This document shows positions 21,582-32,290 of a stretch of 64,000 nucleotides of DNA, one piece after another. The translations under genes were made by a program, and so were the position numbers. Source of the stretch: Typhlomys cinereus (Eukaryota > Chordata > Mammalia > Rodentia > Platacanthomyidae); assembly GCA_023101885.1 (NCBI GenBank), contig JALPQD010000935.1, forward strand, positions 210,001-274,000, written 5' to 3'. The notes beneath the pieces are model-generated. The model saw only the letters and a list, made by a program, of their open reading frames with translations, did no database searches and was not told where the DNA came from. Numbering within the stretch: the stretch's first letter is position 1; every line of letters starts with the position of its first letter.

Positions 21582-21858
21582 ATGTGTGCGTGTGTGCATG
21601 TGTGTGTGCATGTGTGTGTAGTAGTAGTAATAGTAGTAGTAATAGTAGTAGTGGACATTGTCTATGTGTGCCTGTGGAGACCCAAGGGTGACATCAGGAA
21701 TCATCCTGGTTTGCTCTGCCTCCTTATTGTTTTGCTCTGGGGTGTCCCAGGCTCCACCTTCCAGGACTGGAATTGCAGGCCGCTGCCATCACCATCTGAA
21801 CTCAGATCCTCTTGCTTGTGAGACTAAGGCTTTACCCCTGGACCATCTCCCCAGCCCA
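21582..21858 (-). mobile_element. SINE-D copy with (TG)n/(TAG)n tail
   Basis: Reverse SINE-D: a TGTGCATG tail joined to a (TAG/TAA)n trinucleotide tract (21,618-21,652), 'gacccaagggtgacatcagg', 'gctctggggtgtcccaggct', then the tRNA-like head ending 'ggaccatctccccagccc' at 21,857. The trinucleotide tract has grown within the SINE tail. Confidence 0.8.
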
Positions 21859-22259
21859 TGTGAGAGAAAAATGCCATCTACAGCATAGAGAACGGCTGCT
21901 GGGACTTCAGGGAGCACCCCCAACTCCCTTCCCACCAGCAGATCACGCCACACCACTGAGAAACGCACAGCCATGGTGATAAATGACACCTGGAGAAACC
22001 TGCTTCCCGGGCTGACCGCACCCTCTCCAGGTTAATGAGGTGCCTCTTGCTTCGGTCACTCTTCCCTGGCTTCTTCCACGAGAGCTGCTAATGGAACAGG
22101 AAGATACCTATACATTAAATTTCCTTAATTGTCACCAGGACAGATGGCTAGCCCTAAATGCAGATGTAAACAAAAAAAAGGGGGGGGGACCTTTACTTAA
22201 AATGAGCCCAAGTGGAGCCCAGAGGTGGAGAGACTTTCTTTGTTGGCTTTAGCTAGGAG
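21859..22259. other. Unique sequence
   Basis: No recognised repeat; a G9 run occurs at about 22,181. Confidence 0.4.
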
Positions 22260-22715
22260 TGCTGAATATGCACTGGGTGGGTTTTTTTGCATTAATAATA
22301 ATAGGAAAGAGTAGATAGTGGCACCTCAGCACAATTCTAATTTAATGAGAAACAATAAAATAGTTTTCCAAGGGGGCCTATTTAGGTCCAAGAAAGGGGG
22401 TATTAAAGTTGCAAGATTTATTCGACTTTCGTTAAGGTATGCTGATGTACGCTTTCTAGGGCGATATTGTGCTCGCTGATTAGATCTCTCTCTTCATAAT
22501 TTTCTTACTTGGAAGGGAATTAGATTGATATTTTCCAGGCCAAATAACTTTTAGACAAAGTATTTAAACGGAATCCATTCGTTTCCGGCGCAAGGAAGGG
22601 CAATCTACATCGCAGTCTACATCACTTGGACAGCCCTGGGAAACAAATCTTTGATACACTTAGATGCCATTAATTGCAAACGCATGGGAATTAACTCTGC
22701 AGGGGTGCTTTGGAG
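22260..22715. promoter_or_regulatory. Repeat-free AT-rich block, candidate conserved enhancer
   Basis: This block is free of recognisable repeats and dense in homeodomain-type TAAT/ATTA cores (for example 'gcattaataataatagg', 'gattagatc', 'gccattaattgcaaacgc'), with a POU-like 'attgcaaacgcatgg' near 22,673. Such texture is typical of developmental enhancers in gene deserts. Function is an inference from base composition and motifs alone. Confidence 0.3.
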
Positions 22716-22719
22716 GAAT

Positions 22720-23037
22720 GGGGAGGTGGCTCAGTAGGTAAGGATGCTTGCTGGAGAAATAGGAGGACCCGAGTTCAAATCCCTAACACCCACGTAAAAG
22801 CCAGGCACAGCCATGCGTGCCTGTCACCCCAACATTGAAGGATGGCGACAGACAATCCCAGAGTTCACTGGTTGGACAGCCTAGTTGAAATAGTGGCTGA
22901 CAGGTGCAGTAAGAGACTCTTTCTAGAAGAAATGAAACAGAGAACAATAGAGGAAGACAGAAGTATCCATCTGCAGCTTCTGCATGCATGCTCACGGGAG
23001 GGCGCATCACTGCACCCATCCGTACACATGCACATAC

Positions 23038-23083
<46 letters not shown>
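22720..23083 (+). mobile_element. RSINE/B4-like SINE with (CA)21 tail
   Basis: Head 'tggggaggtggctcagtagg' and 'gaggacccgagttcaaatcc', then 'cacagccatgcgtgcctgtc' and a body with 'gagactctttctagaaga'; the tail is a perfect (CA)n at 23,041-23,083. Length about 360 bp, as for full RSINE/B4 elements. Confidence 0.75.
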
Positions 23084-23085
<2 letters not shown>

Positions 23086-23388
23086 AAAAATTAAGAAATT
23101 GTTAAAGAATGCAAATAAACAACTTCTGCTAAAATAATGTCTCTGAATTAAGCTCCCTTTCTATGTCTTTCAATTAATTCTTGTAGTTGGTTAGTCAATG
23201 TGTATTTCTCATTGAAGTATGTAAGAAGACGTGTGCTCTGTCAGGTTAAGAGGAATAGGGAGAAGAAGGAAGAGGGGAGAGCAGGGGGAGGAAGAGAAAC
23301 AGAAAAAGGTAGAGATCCACTTAGGAAACAAACCTCTGGGCCCCGCTGTGTGGAAGTTTCTAGACTGAGTGAACTGAGAAGAGACCAT
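23084..23388. other. Unique sequence with short purine-rich patch
   Basis: AT-rich to about 23,240, then GAAGAAGGAAGAGGGG-type purine sequence at 23,262-23,310. Confidence 0.45.
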
Positions 23389-23754
23389 TGTGATAGCTAA
23401 TCCTGGTGTCAACCTGATTCACCAGGCATTAACTAAGATCAGCTGAAACCACCTGAAGAGAGTATCTGTATCAATGCATTTACAATACGAAGACCAGCCC
23501 CAGATCCCATTGGAACCTCCCAGCAGAGGACAGATAAAAGGAGCCACAGATTAGAAGAGAGACTCTCCAGGAATCCTTCAACCAAGTGGATGGAGTGACT
23601 TAGCCTGCCACCTTCGGCCACCAGCCATGTTGCCTCCACCGAGAAAGAATTTATCTCCCCTCTGGAAACCTAAGGGGAATAAATCTCCTTTTCTCCCTTA
23701 AGTTATTTGACTTTGGGTTTTCTCTCACAGCAACAGTTAAGAGTAACCGTTACA
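23389..23754 (+). mobile_element. LTR-B solo LTR
   Basis: Begins TGTGATAGCTAATCC and ends GAGTAACCGTTACA, so it has TG...CA ends. TATA-like ATAAAAG at 23,534-23,540 and AATAAA at 23,678-23,683 sit in the correct order for U3-R-U5. The two ends are imperfect inverted repeats (TGTGATAG-TTACTC versus TGTAACGGTTACTC), longer than LTRs usually show, so a TIR element remains a possible alternative. Confidence 0.75.
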
Positions 23755-24527
23755 ATCAGGAATACAGCGCTGCCAGTCTGTGGAGTGGAATTAAAGGGAG
23801 CAGCAGCCCAGCATCCCTTGCTCTCTGCTTCCCGACTGTGGGTACAAAGTGATCAGCTGCCTCACGTCCTGCCACGTGCCTTTCCCTGCAAACTGTGAAG
23901 CAAACTCATCCTTCCTTCTTCACCTCGCCTAGCCAGGGTCCTTGCTCAGCTCCCAGAAGCATACCTAATCCACACACTCCCGTCTCCAGTGGAGCCTGAC
24001 TTCCCTAAGTAGTCTTCGAGGCCTTGCAGGACTCGGCTGGGCCTCCAGCTGCTGCATGCACCCCCTCTTCCCCGACAGAATCCACGAGTTCTGTGTGCGC
24101 TCCAAGGCCGTGGCACCCAAGCTCGTTCCTTCTGCCCAGAAGTCCCCTCTCCCTGATTCATTTGCTCAGCTTCCTGGCCTGCAGTCCTGTTCTGATGTGT
24201 GAGCACCAAGATGTGCTCTGTGCCAGGGGCCGCTCTTCCCAATCTCTGGCCACACCTGTAGCTCAAAGACAACCACTACATCACTACTCCTTTCTGTTCT
24301 CCCCACAGGCCCACATGAGTTGGCCATACTGGGTCCAACATGTCTTCTTTGTAGGATCTGACATCCCAAGTTCATGTTCTACTTGCTGGGTTATTAAATC
24401 CCCTACCATCTGTTGTCAGGGGGTCATCAAAAGAGCCAGAACATTGGCCACATCTAGCCCTTCATAGGTCCCTAACATTTAGACACACGATAGAAGAACT
24501 TTAAAGTTTTCTGTTTTTAATGTGTTG
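23755..24527. other. Unique sequence
   Basis: No repeat recognised. An open plus frame at 24,024-24,467 (147 codons, Ser/Pro-rich) has no domain or splice support. Confidence 0.4.
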
Positions 24528-24744
24528 TGGGTTGGGGACATGGTTCAGGGGTTAAAGCCACAAGCAAAAGGATCTGAGTTCAGATCTCAGATCCCACATA
24601 AAAATGTCCAGTGGATATAGCAGTGGCCTGTAATTCTGGTCCTGGAAGCCAGAGAAAAACAGTAAGTGGATAGAGCAATGCAGGATGATCCCCAATGTCA
24701 GCCTGGTGCCTCCACAGGAGCTCACAAGTGCCCTTGTTCACGCG

Positions 24745-24789
<45 letters not shown>
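24528..24789 (+). mobile_element. SINE-D copy with (CA)n tail
   Basis: Head 'gacatggttcaggggttaaa', 'gatctgagttcagatctc', 'cccacataaaaa', 'ggatgatccccaatgtcag', 'gcctccacaggagc', then GCGCACGCACACA and a perfect CA run to 24,789. Confidence 0.8.
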
Positions 24790-24793
<4 letters not shown>

Positions 24794-24814
24794 ATTAGTT
24801 GTCTATTCACATGA

Positions 24815-24965
24815 CTCAGAAAAAGGTGAGAGAGAGAGAACACGTAAAAGAGCTGAGCTCAATGCACAGTGCCATTTTCTGAAGTCGGTTCTCTCTTTCC
24901 ACCTTGTGGACTTACAGGGTCGAACTCAGGTCACCAGATTTGCATGCAAGGCGCCTTTACCCAGG
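24815..24965 (-). mobile_element. B3/RSINE-like SINE fragment
   Basis: Reverse order: 'gaagtcggttctctctttcc', 'accttgtggac', 'ggtcgaactcaggtcacc', 'gcgcctttacccagg'. The tail side is short and joins the preceding SINE-D region. Confidence 0.65.
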
Positions 24966-26035
24966 AACCCTCAAAGTTCTCCCTGAAGAGATTAAAAATT
25001 GTCCATGTTCTTTATATTACCCACCGTGCCCCCGGCAGAGACCTATCTTCTGCAGCTTAGATATTTTCCAGCTGGAACTCTCTAGCAGCTCCAGCTCCTG
25101 TGCGAACAGTGCGCATGGGCCATAGGAGTCGCCAGTTCAGGTCTGGCATGATTTAAATCACTCTTGGTTCCCCTCACTCCACAATATCCGTTTAGAGATT
25201 GTGGGGCGCTCCACTGCAGCGTTCCATGGTGCTTACGGTGGACTCTCTATGGGCCCACTGGGCCCTCAGGCCCCACCCCCCTCACCGCAGTTTGATTCTG
25301 GGTTAGCTGCACTCTGTCATCAGTCCTGGTTGACAGACACTATCCACTTCCTTTCTTGGCCAAGACTCCTGCTTCTTCCCCAGCTGCTCCAAGGAGATGG
25401 AGGACTTGGGGGAGGTTTTTCCTGGTGGCCCGGGGGATCCCCACATCCCTGAGGGTAACATGAAAAAGAAGGAAGGAGGGAGAGCTCGACAGGATAGAAG
25501 AGACCACGCCTATGGGAGAAGAGAGTTAAACCGTCTCCCCACTAATGGCTCTGACATGCCAAGGAACCCACTTAACACACATACAAGTGGCCCGGATGTG
25601 AACATGTGGGATCCTCAAACTCAAATGCCTCCCAAGCAAGGGCTGTAGGCGACTTCACCGGTACTAGGAAGGTCTACTCCTGACTAAAAGGAGAAATGCA
25701 CACCCATCTCCAGCCAGTTTTTACCAGCCCCCACCGGAAAGAAATCAGCCCAATGCAGAGCTCTGACGGTTGTCCTCGGGCGCCTCCCAACACCGTTCCT
25801 TCCAGGTTCACTCCTCCTTGTAACGCGCCACGCTGCCTGACTCAGAAGACGCTGGCCCCATTTCCATTCCCTCTTCCATGGTGGTCTGATTAGGAAAACT
25901 CCAAACAGTGTGAGAATGAGGGGGTAGCTCGGAAGGATGTTGGGTGCCTTGATTTCCAAAAAAACTGTGTTTCTTTCTCTTTACTGAGCTGTGTCTAGTC
26001 ATGATGCTCGGAAACCGTTAGACAAATGCAGTAGG
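24966..26035. other. Unique sequence
   Basis: About 1 kb without recognised repeats; several 60-90 aa frames on both strands but no motif. Confidence 0.45.
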
Positions 26036-26254
26036 ATAGGAAGGGAGGGGAGAGGAGAGGGGAGGGGAGGAAGGAAGGGGGAGGGTAAAAGAAGGGAGGG
26101 GAAGGAAGGAGGGTGGAGAGGGAGGGGGAAGAGGGAGAGGAAGGGGAGAGAAGGGGGAAGAGAAAAAGGGAGGGAGAGGAGGGGGGAGTGGAGAGGGGAA
26201 GGGAAGGGAGGAGAGGAAGAAAGGGAGGGGAAGCAAGGAGGGGAAGAGGGGGCG
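26036..26254. repeat. Polypurine (GGGGA/GAGGAAGG)n tract
   Basis: About 220 bp with nearly no pyrimidine on the plus strand, in GGGAGGGGA and GAGAGGAAG units. Frames of 97-133 aa across it (Gly/Arg/Glu or Ser/Pro/Leu) are artefacts. Confidence 0.92.
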
Positions 26255-26610
26255 GATTTTCGGGTCTTGGTCGGCTCGCAGCTTCCCAACATCCGTCTGC
26301 ACCCCCACTCTCTCCTCTCGCTCTCCAGCTTCTCTCTCTATACTAGTCTAGCTAGGTCCATGCACATGGAAACATGTATACACATACAATAATAACAATA
26401 ATAAAGCCCAACTAAACAGATGAACCTGAATTGCTGTGTCTGTGCCATGCAGGCTTATTCTGCAAACATGACCCCTCATGTCTCTAGCTTTGCTCATGAC
26501 CCCTCTCGCAGTGAACCCCGACTCTCCTCCTCTGTGCATTCCTGTGGTGCCTTCAGTTTACCTAAGGCCCAGCTCAAAGCCTGCTTCTCCCAAGAAGCTG
26601 CTTCTGACTT
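26255..26610. other. Unique sequence
   Basis: Includes an (AATAAT)n stretch at 26,388-26,404. No gene signal. Confidence 0.45.
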
Positions 26611-28718
26611 AGAATTCTCCAACTCCAGATATAAGCCCACAAAGTTACAGCCATTTGGTCTTTGACAAAGGGGCCCAAAGAATCCAATGGAAAAAGAACA
26701 GCATCTTCAACAAATGGTGCTGGCAAAACTGGATCTCCACATGCAGAAGATTAAAGCTGGACCCGTACTTGTCACCATGTACAAGACTTAACTCCAAATG
26801 GATCAAGGACCTTGATATCAGGCCAGAGACTTTAAAAACCATAGTTGAAAGGATAGGGAACTCCCTCGAGCTGATTGGGCTAGGCCAACATTTCCTAAAC
26901 AGACATCCAATGGCACAGTCACTGCTACCAACTCTCAACAGTTGGGATCTTGTGAAATTAAAGAGCTTCTGTTCAGATAAAGAGATTGTCACACGAGCTC
27001 AAAGGCAACCCACAGAATGGGAGAAAATCTTCACTAACCACATATCTGACAGAGCTCTACTGTCCAGAGTGCACAAAGAACTTAGAAAACTAAACTCCAA
27101 GGAAAACACTGGCCCAATTAAAAAATGGGCCCTGGAACTTCAAAGAAACTTTCCTTCGCCATCAGGGAAATGCAAATCAAAACTTCCCTGAGATATCATC
27201 TCACCCCGGTCAGGATGGCAAAAATCCACAATACAAACAACGACAAATGCTGGAGAGGATGTGGAGAGAGGGGAACTCTCCTACATTGTTGGTGGGAATG
27301 CAGGCTCATACAGCCACTCTGGTGAGCCGTCTGGAGATTCTTAAAGAAATTAAAGATTGAAATGCCATATGACCCTGCTATCCCACTTTTGGGAATAACC
27401 CCCCATGCAGCAGAGGTTCGCCTCGATAGTACAAGCTCGACCATGTTCATAGCAGCACTGTTTACAATAGCAAAGTCATGGAATCAACCTAAATGTCCAA
27501 CAGTTGACGAGTGGATAAGGAAACTGTGGTGCATCTATACAATGGAGTACTACTCAGCCATCAAAAATGATGAATTACTGGAATTTGCTGGGAAATGGAT
27601 GTCATTAGAAAGAATTATATTAAGTGAAGTATCCCAAACCCAGAAAATTAAGCGCCGTATGTACTCCCTAATAGGTGGCTCCTAGTACCAAACTCACCCA
27701 GCCCACATTGAGACACTCAAAAGTAAACCTATGTAACACAGTAATTGCAAGGATTATGAACAAGAGAGATGGGGTAGGATGGCCACACCAGAAACAAGGA
27801 GAGAGGGGACCATGTTACAGCAGAGAAAATAGGCCTCCATCAAGGTCTGCAAGTAAGTAATGAGAAACCATGGTTAAGTTCACAGACGTTCTTTCCTGAT
27901 CTCACCAGAAGGGGAGGGCATATAGTCTAGCAGATAAAAAGTAATCATTTTGCAAATGGGTGATGGACCCCTCCCTCACTGAGGTTTCCTACTCTTATTA
28001 CATCTACCCTTGAATGTGCTATTATAACAAGACTCCAGTTTAACAGCTTTTTGTCTCTGGCCAGGGGGTGACATACAGTGCCCAGCAGAATGGAGTGAAG
28101 GGCATTGCAGGAGCAGCAAAACTGCAAAAGAAAATCAACAAACCACAATCCAGAACTTCAGAGACTATATCAATCACATAGAACTAGGCCAGCCGCATCT
28201 CTCCCCATCCTGGAGCTCAGGGACATTTGCGGAAGAGGGGGCGGTAAGATTGTAAGAGCAAAAGGATGGGAGGAGCAACGATTTGCAAGATTCTCAACAA
28301 TAGTTGGGGCCAAAGCAATCATAATGGGACTTTGCATGCCTTGCGCAATGTCCAGCGCACTGTTGCCCTCATAAAGTCTAGCATCTGTTAAGGGCACTGA
28401 GACCCCTGGAGGCAAGGGATTGACAGCCATAGTAGTGATCTTATGCTTAAGGGGAACAAGAGAAAGGGCTTATGGAAATGCCACTGGGTCCTTATATGTC
28501 ATCGGAGAGGAGGACCCAGTGGAGAGTTAGGCGTACACAATAAAGGACTCTCTGGGAATTGGGGGGGAGGCACTGGGGGATGGGGAAGGGGAGGAGGAGG
28601 TTCGGGGGGAGGAGAGGGGAGGGAGGGAACTGGTAAAAAATTTTTAAAATGTATAATTAAATTTTTAATAAAAAAAATAAATAAAATAAAAAAGAAAAAA
28701 AAAAGAATTCTCCAACTC
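26611..28718 (+). mobile_element. 5'-truncated LINE-1, 2,078 bp body with 15-bp TSD
   Basis: The L1 body (26,626-28,703) lies between two exact copies of AGAATTCTCCAACTC (26,611-26,625 and 28,704-28,718). It contains the C-terminal third of ORF2, a roughly 1-kb 3' UTR, a G-rich polypurine tract (28,560-28,627), AATAAA and an A-rich tail. The long perfect duplication and the near identity of its 3' UTR to the copy at 7,345 mark it as a recent insertion. Confidence 0.95.
26643..27685 (+). pseudogene. L1 ORF2 C-terminal fragment, broken
   Basis: ORF2 encodes the L1 endonuclease-reverse transcriptase; this piece lies downstream of the reverse-transcriptase core and contains the C-terminal segment. 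Visible family landmarks are FNKWCWQNWISTCRRLKLD, WIKDLDIRPET, QPTEWEKIF, the Cys-rich [18 protein letters not shown] (27,250-27,310), MYIPLLG-type PYDPAIPLLG, and IYTMEYYSAIKND. The frame is interrupted by a frameshift combined with an apparent deletion of about 20 codons near 27,145, and by a TGA at 27,326-27,328. The last frame ends at the stop 27,683-27,685. It cannot make a functional protein. Confidence 0.93.
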
Positions 28719-29072
28719 TTTCCTCATGTGTGGCTGACACACTAGCTGTGTGAAATGGTCTGGGGCCACGTGACTGTGAATCAGGGCCTCTGAATCCCGC
28801 CAGGGCTGCTGTGTGTGGGCTTAGGATACTGAACAGTAGGAGGTCAATGGCGTCCAGGAGCTCTGGGCTGCTGAGTGCTCTGCTGAGCATCGTCTACCCT
28901 CAGTTCAGCATCAAGATGGCGACCTCCAGGGAACAGAGGTCCACTGGCTGCTTAGGGAGGGACGACTCCACCTCAGTCAGAAGACTGTAAGCTATTTGCC
29001 CTTGGAGTGAATCTTCTGTTAAGACCTCTCTGACCTACTGCACTCAGAATAATATCATTAAATAGCCTGGAT
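28719..29072. other. Unique sequence
   Basis: No recognised repeat between the L1 and the next SINE. Confidence 0.4.
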
Positions 29073-29240
29073 TTGGGGCTGGCAATACGGTTCAATGGGT
29101 AAGGATTGCAAACCTGGCAACCTGAGTTCAAACCCCAGATGCCCACATGGTGGAAGGGAAGAAATGACTCTCAAAAAGTGTCCTCTGACTGCACCTGTGC
29201 AACGTGAGTCTCTCCCTCTCTCTCTCTCTCTCTCCCCCTA
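29073..29240 (+). mobile_element. B3/RSINE-like short SINE with (TC)n tail
   Basis: Head 'ggggctggcaatacggttc', 'caacctgagttcaaacccc', 'gcccacatggtggaaggg', 'gtgtcctctgactgcacc', then TCTCTCTC and CCCTAAAT. About 165 bp, close to the size of B3-type elements. Confidence 0.7.
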
Positions 29241-29628
29241 AATAATTTTGGGTTTATTACTCTAATTCTGATTTATTTTCATAGAATTCCTTCTAAGAAA
29301 GTCGTACCATGCCATCCAGTTGTACCTCCTAGAAAGCAAGGACCGCATGCGATTTCTAAGGTTTGCAACCCTTCTACCATCCAAAATGTCCACCCAGACC
29401 CCTTCCCAGGCCTGCCTTCACTCTCCACACATCCCAGAATGCCCCTGTCCACCACCCACCAGCCCAGCACCCTTCAAAGCACTTTCAGCTTTCCAAGTGT
29501 TAAGCTTGGGGATTTTCGCCTCTGTGCCCGACACTCGCAAGAACTGCTGGAAAATGCCAAGCGAGCCATTTAAAGAGACTCGTGGAAATTCAACCAGCAA
29601 ATGCAAAGCCTTATTTCCCTCCTTGGAG
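29241..29628. other. Unique sequence
   Basis: No repeat recognised; 114-aa plus-strand frame (29,320-29,664) without motif. Confidence 0.4.
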
Positions 29629-29705
29629 TGGGCAAAAGATCAAAATACATCATGTGTCCAATAAATCGCTTGCCATGCTGAAATTAGTGTGTGTGCACCT
29701 GTGTG

Positions 29706-29754
<49 letters not shown>

Positions 29755-29959
29755 GTATGGTAGGGGAACACATGGCAAATCAAAATACACCCTGTGCCCA
29801 AGGAATCACCTGCCACACTGGTATTAATGTGTGTGCATGTGTGTACATGTGTGTGCACATGTGTGGTGTGTGTGAGTGTGTGTGTATATTTTATGGCAGG
29901 AGAATATGTGGGAGGTCAAAATATACCATGTGTCCAACAAATAATCTGCTACATTGGAA

Positions 29960-29998
<39 letters not shown>

Positions 29999-30210
29999 AT
30001 GTCTGTATGTGTTTGTATATGTATTGCATGCCAAGGAAACACACATGGGAGAACAAAATACACCATGGGCTCAACCTGTCATGTTGGAATTAGCATGTGG
30101 ACATGCCTGTGTGGTGCATGTTGCATGGCTTGGGGATACAAGCCAGAGGACAAAATACACCACAGGATCAATGAATTTCCTGCCGTGTAGAAATTAGTGT
30201 GCGTGCATGT
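29629..30210 (+). repeat. Five-copy tandem repeat, unit about 137 bp, with internal (TG)n
   Basis: Each unit has a core ('caaaatacaccatgtg', then 'cc-aataaat', then 'ctgccatgctggaatta') followed by a TG-rich run of variable length. The core word CAAAATA starts at 29,641, 29,781, 29,917, 30,054 and 30,151, giving spacings of 140, 136, 137 and 97. Copies are perhaps 70-80% alike outside the TG parts, so the amplification is old. Perfect TG runs occupy 29,707-29,753 and 29,962-29,994. Confidence 0.8.
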
Positions 30211-30340
30211 ATGATGTGTGTGCCATGTGCCTGAATTATGTGTGTGCCATGTGCATGTCTGTGTGTATGCATGTGTTTTGCATGCATGTGTACTTATGTC
30301 TGTGTGCATGCCTGTGCATGTGTATCCCCATTGCCTACCA

Positions 30341-30390
30341 TTTAGCACTGTGCCTGGTCCTCAGGGGATGAATGTTGGTTGCAGGGTTTA
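30341..30390 (+). mobile_element. MIR/L2-type 3'-end remnant
   Basis: 'catttagcactgtgcctggt' and 'gatgaatgttggttg' resemble the conserved 3' end of MIR/L2 elements. Very short. Confidence 0.4.
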
Positions 30391-30513
30391 TGGCTCATAA
30401 ATAAACTGGATTTCTCTGAGTGAATGACCTCCAGGGGGGACATGGACCAGACACTGGCTTGTGCCTGCAACTCTCTCTGCTCCTTGTCACTTTAGGAGCA
30501 ATAAGAGGCTCTG

Positions 30514-30564
<51 letters not shown>
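30514..30564. repeat. (TG)12(GA)13 compound microsatellite
   Basis: Perfect TG run directly followed by a perfect GA run. Confidence 0.95.
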
Positions 30565-32290
30565 TCATGTGCGTGTCATGTCTGTGTATATAGCATATAT
30601 GTATATATGGAGTGTGTGTATGTGGAGTGTATATGTATGGGCAGTGTGTGCGTGTGCACATATGTCTGTGGTGTCTATGTATATACTGTGTATATATGTA
30701 GAGTACATGTGTGTAGATTGTGTGTGTGTATGGTGTCTGTTTATGTAATGTGTGTATGTGTGGAGTGTATGTGTGTGGAGTGTGTGTGTGGAGTGTGTGT
30801 GGAGTGTGCGTGTATATGTGTGTGGTATCTATGCATGTAGTGTTGTGTAATATAAGTGAAGTATGTGTGTGGAGTGTGAGTGTGTATATGTGTGTATGTG
30901 GGGTGAATGTGGAGGGCTATGTGCATGTGTATGTATGTGGAATGTGTGTTGGTGTCTATATATGGAGTGTGAGTGTGTGTATGTGTGTAATGTGCTTGTG
31001 TGAAGTCTGCAAATATAGTTTGTATGTATATATGTATGTAGTATGTATATGTGGTATATGTGTGTGGTGTCTATGTATGGAGTATTTGTATATGTATGGA
31101 GTATATATGTGTGGAGTATGTGTATATATGTGTCATGTCTATGTATATAGCATATATGTATATATGGAGTGTCTGTATGTAGAGTGTATATGTATGGGGA
31201 GTGTGTGCGTGTGCATGTATGTGTGTGGCATCTATGTATATAATGTGTAATATGTGGAGTACATGTGTGTGGAGTGTGTGTTGTGTGAATGTTGAGTTTG
31301 TGTGTGTGTGGAGTGTGTGTGTATGTGCATATAGTATAGGGGAGCGTAGGGGAAAGTGTATGAGATGTGGTAAGGAAGTGTATGTGGAGTGTGTGTATGC
31401 ATGTGTATGTGGACTGGGTGTGTCTGTGTGTGTATGTCTGGTGTGTGTGTCTGTGTCTCTGTTTGTGTGATATGTATGTGTCTCTCTTTGAGGGTGTGGT
31501 GTTTGTGTGTCTGTGTATCTCCATGTGTGGTGTATGTGTGTATCTGTGTGTGTGGTGTGGTATGTGTGTGTCTATGTGTATGATGTCTGTGTGTGTCTCC
31601 AGTGTGTGTGTGTGGGGTGTGTGTGTGTGTGTGTGTGTGTGTATGGCTATGTATGTTGTGTGTCTCTGTGTGTGTTTTTGTGTTTGCATCTATGTGTGTG
31701 GTGTGTATGTGTCTATATGTCTGTGTGTGTGTGGCATATGTAGTATGTGTGTCCGTGTGTGTGATATGTGTCTAGTGTCTCCGTGCGTATGATGCATATG
31801 TGCATGTGTATCTGTATGTCTGTGTGGTGTGTGTGTGTGTGGTATGTGTGTGTCTATATGTATGGTGTCTGCATGTGTCTCAAGGGTGTATGTGTGTATG
31901 TGTGTCTCTGTGCATGTCTGTGTGTCTCTGTGTGTGTTTCTGTGTTTGAGTCTGTGTGTGGTATGTATGTGTCTATATGTCTGTGTGTGTGTGGTGTGTG
32001 TAGTGTGTGTGTCTGTGTATGTGGTGTGTGTGTCTGTGTCTCCATGTGTATGGTGTATATATCTCTGTGTTTGTGGGGGCTGTGTGTTTGTGTCTCCATG
32101 TAATGTGTGTGTCTCTGGGTGTGTGTGATGTGTGTTTGTCTCCGTGTGTATGTGGTGTGTGTGGTATGTACGTGTGTGTGGTGTGGCATCTATGTCTCTG
32201 TGTGTGTTGTGCATGTGTCTCCATGTGTGTGGTGTGTGCATCTGTGTCTCTATGTGTGCGTCTGTGTCTGTGTGTGTGTTGTGTGCATCG
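30565..32290. repeat. 1.7-kb GT-rich satellite-like tract with internal duplications
   Basis: The plus strand is almost entirely G and T with A and a few C (GTGTGGAGTGTGTGTATG-type words). Two long-range duplications are visible: a roughly 150-bp segment beginning TGTCATGTCT at 30,574 and again at 31,131 (offset 557), and a roughly 260-bp tandem unit marked by GTCTATATGT at 31,711 and 31,971. In the first half units end in GGAGTGTG; in the second half in GTGTCTC, so two different expansions adjoin near 31,430. Long Cys/Val and His/Thr frames here (up to 286 aa) are artefacts. Confidence 0.88.

Noticed and set aside
26655..27685. Intact L1 reverse transcriptase gene
   Set aside because: Only the C-terminal part is present, with a frameshift/deletion and an in-frame stop; no ORF1, endonuclease or reverse-transcriptase core.
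29629..30210. CRISPR-like array
   Set aside because: Repeats of 137 bp are long and diverged and each contains TG runs; there are no unique spacers, and the genome is a eukaryote's.
30720..31689. Long frames (176 aa plus, 286 aa minus) rich in Cys/Val or His/Thr
   Set aside because: They are translations of the GT-rich tract; any frame in such sequence lacks stops. No domain or context.
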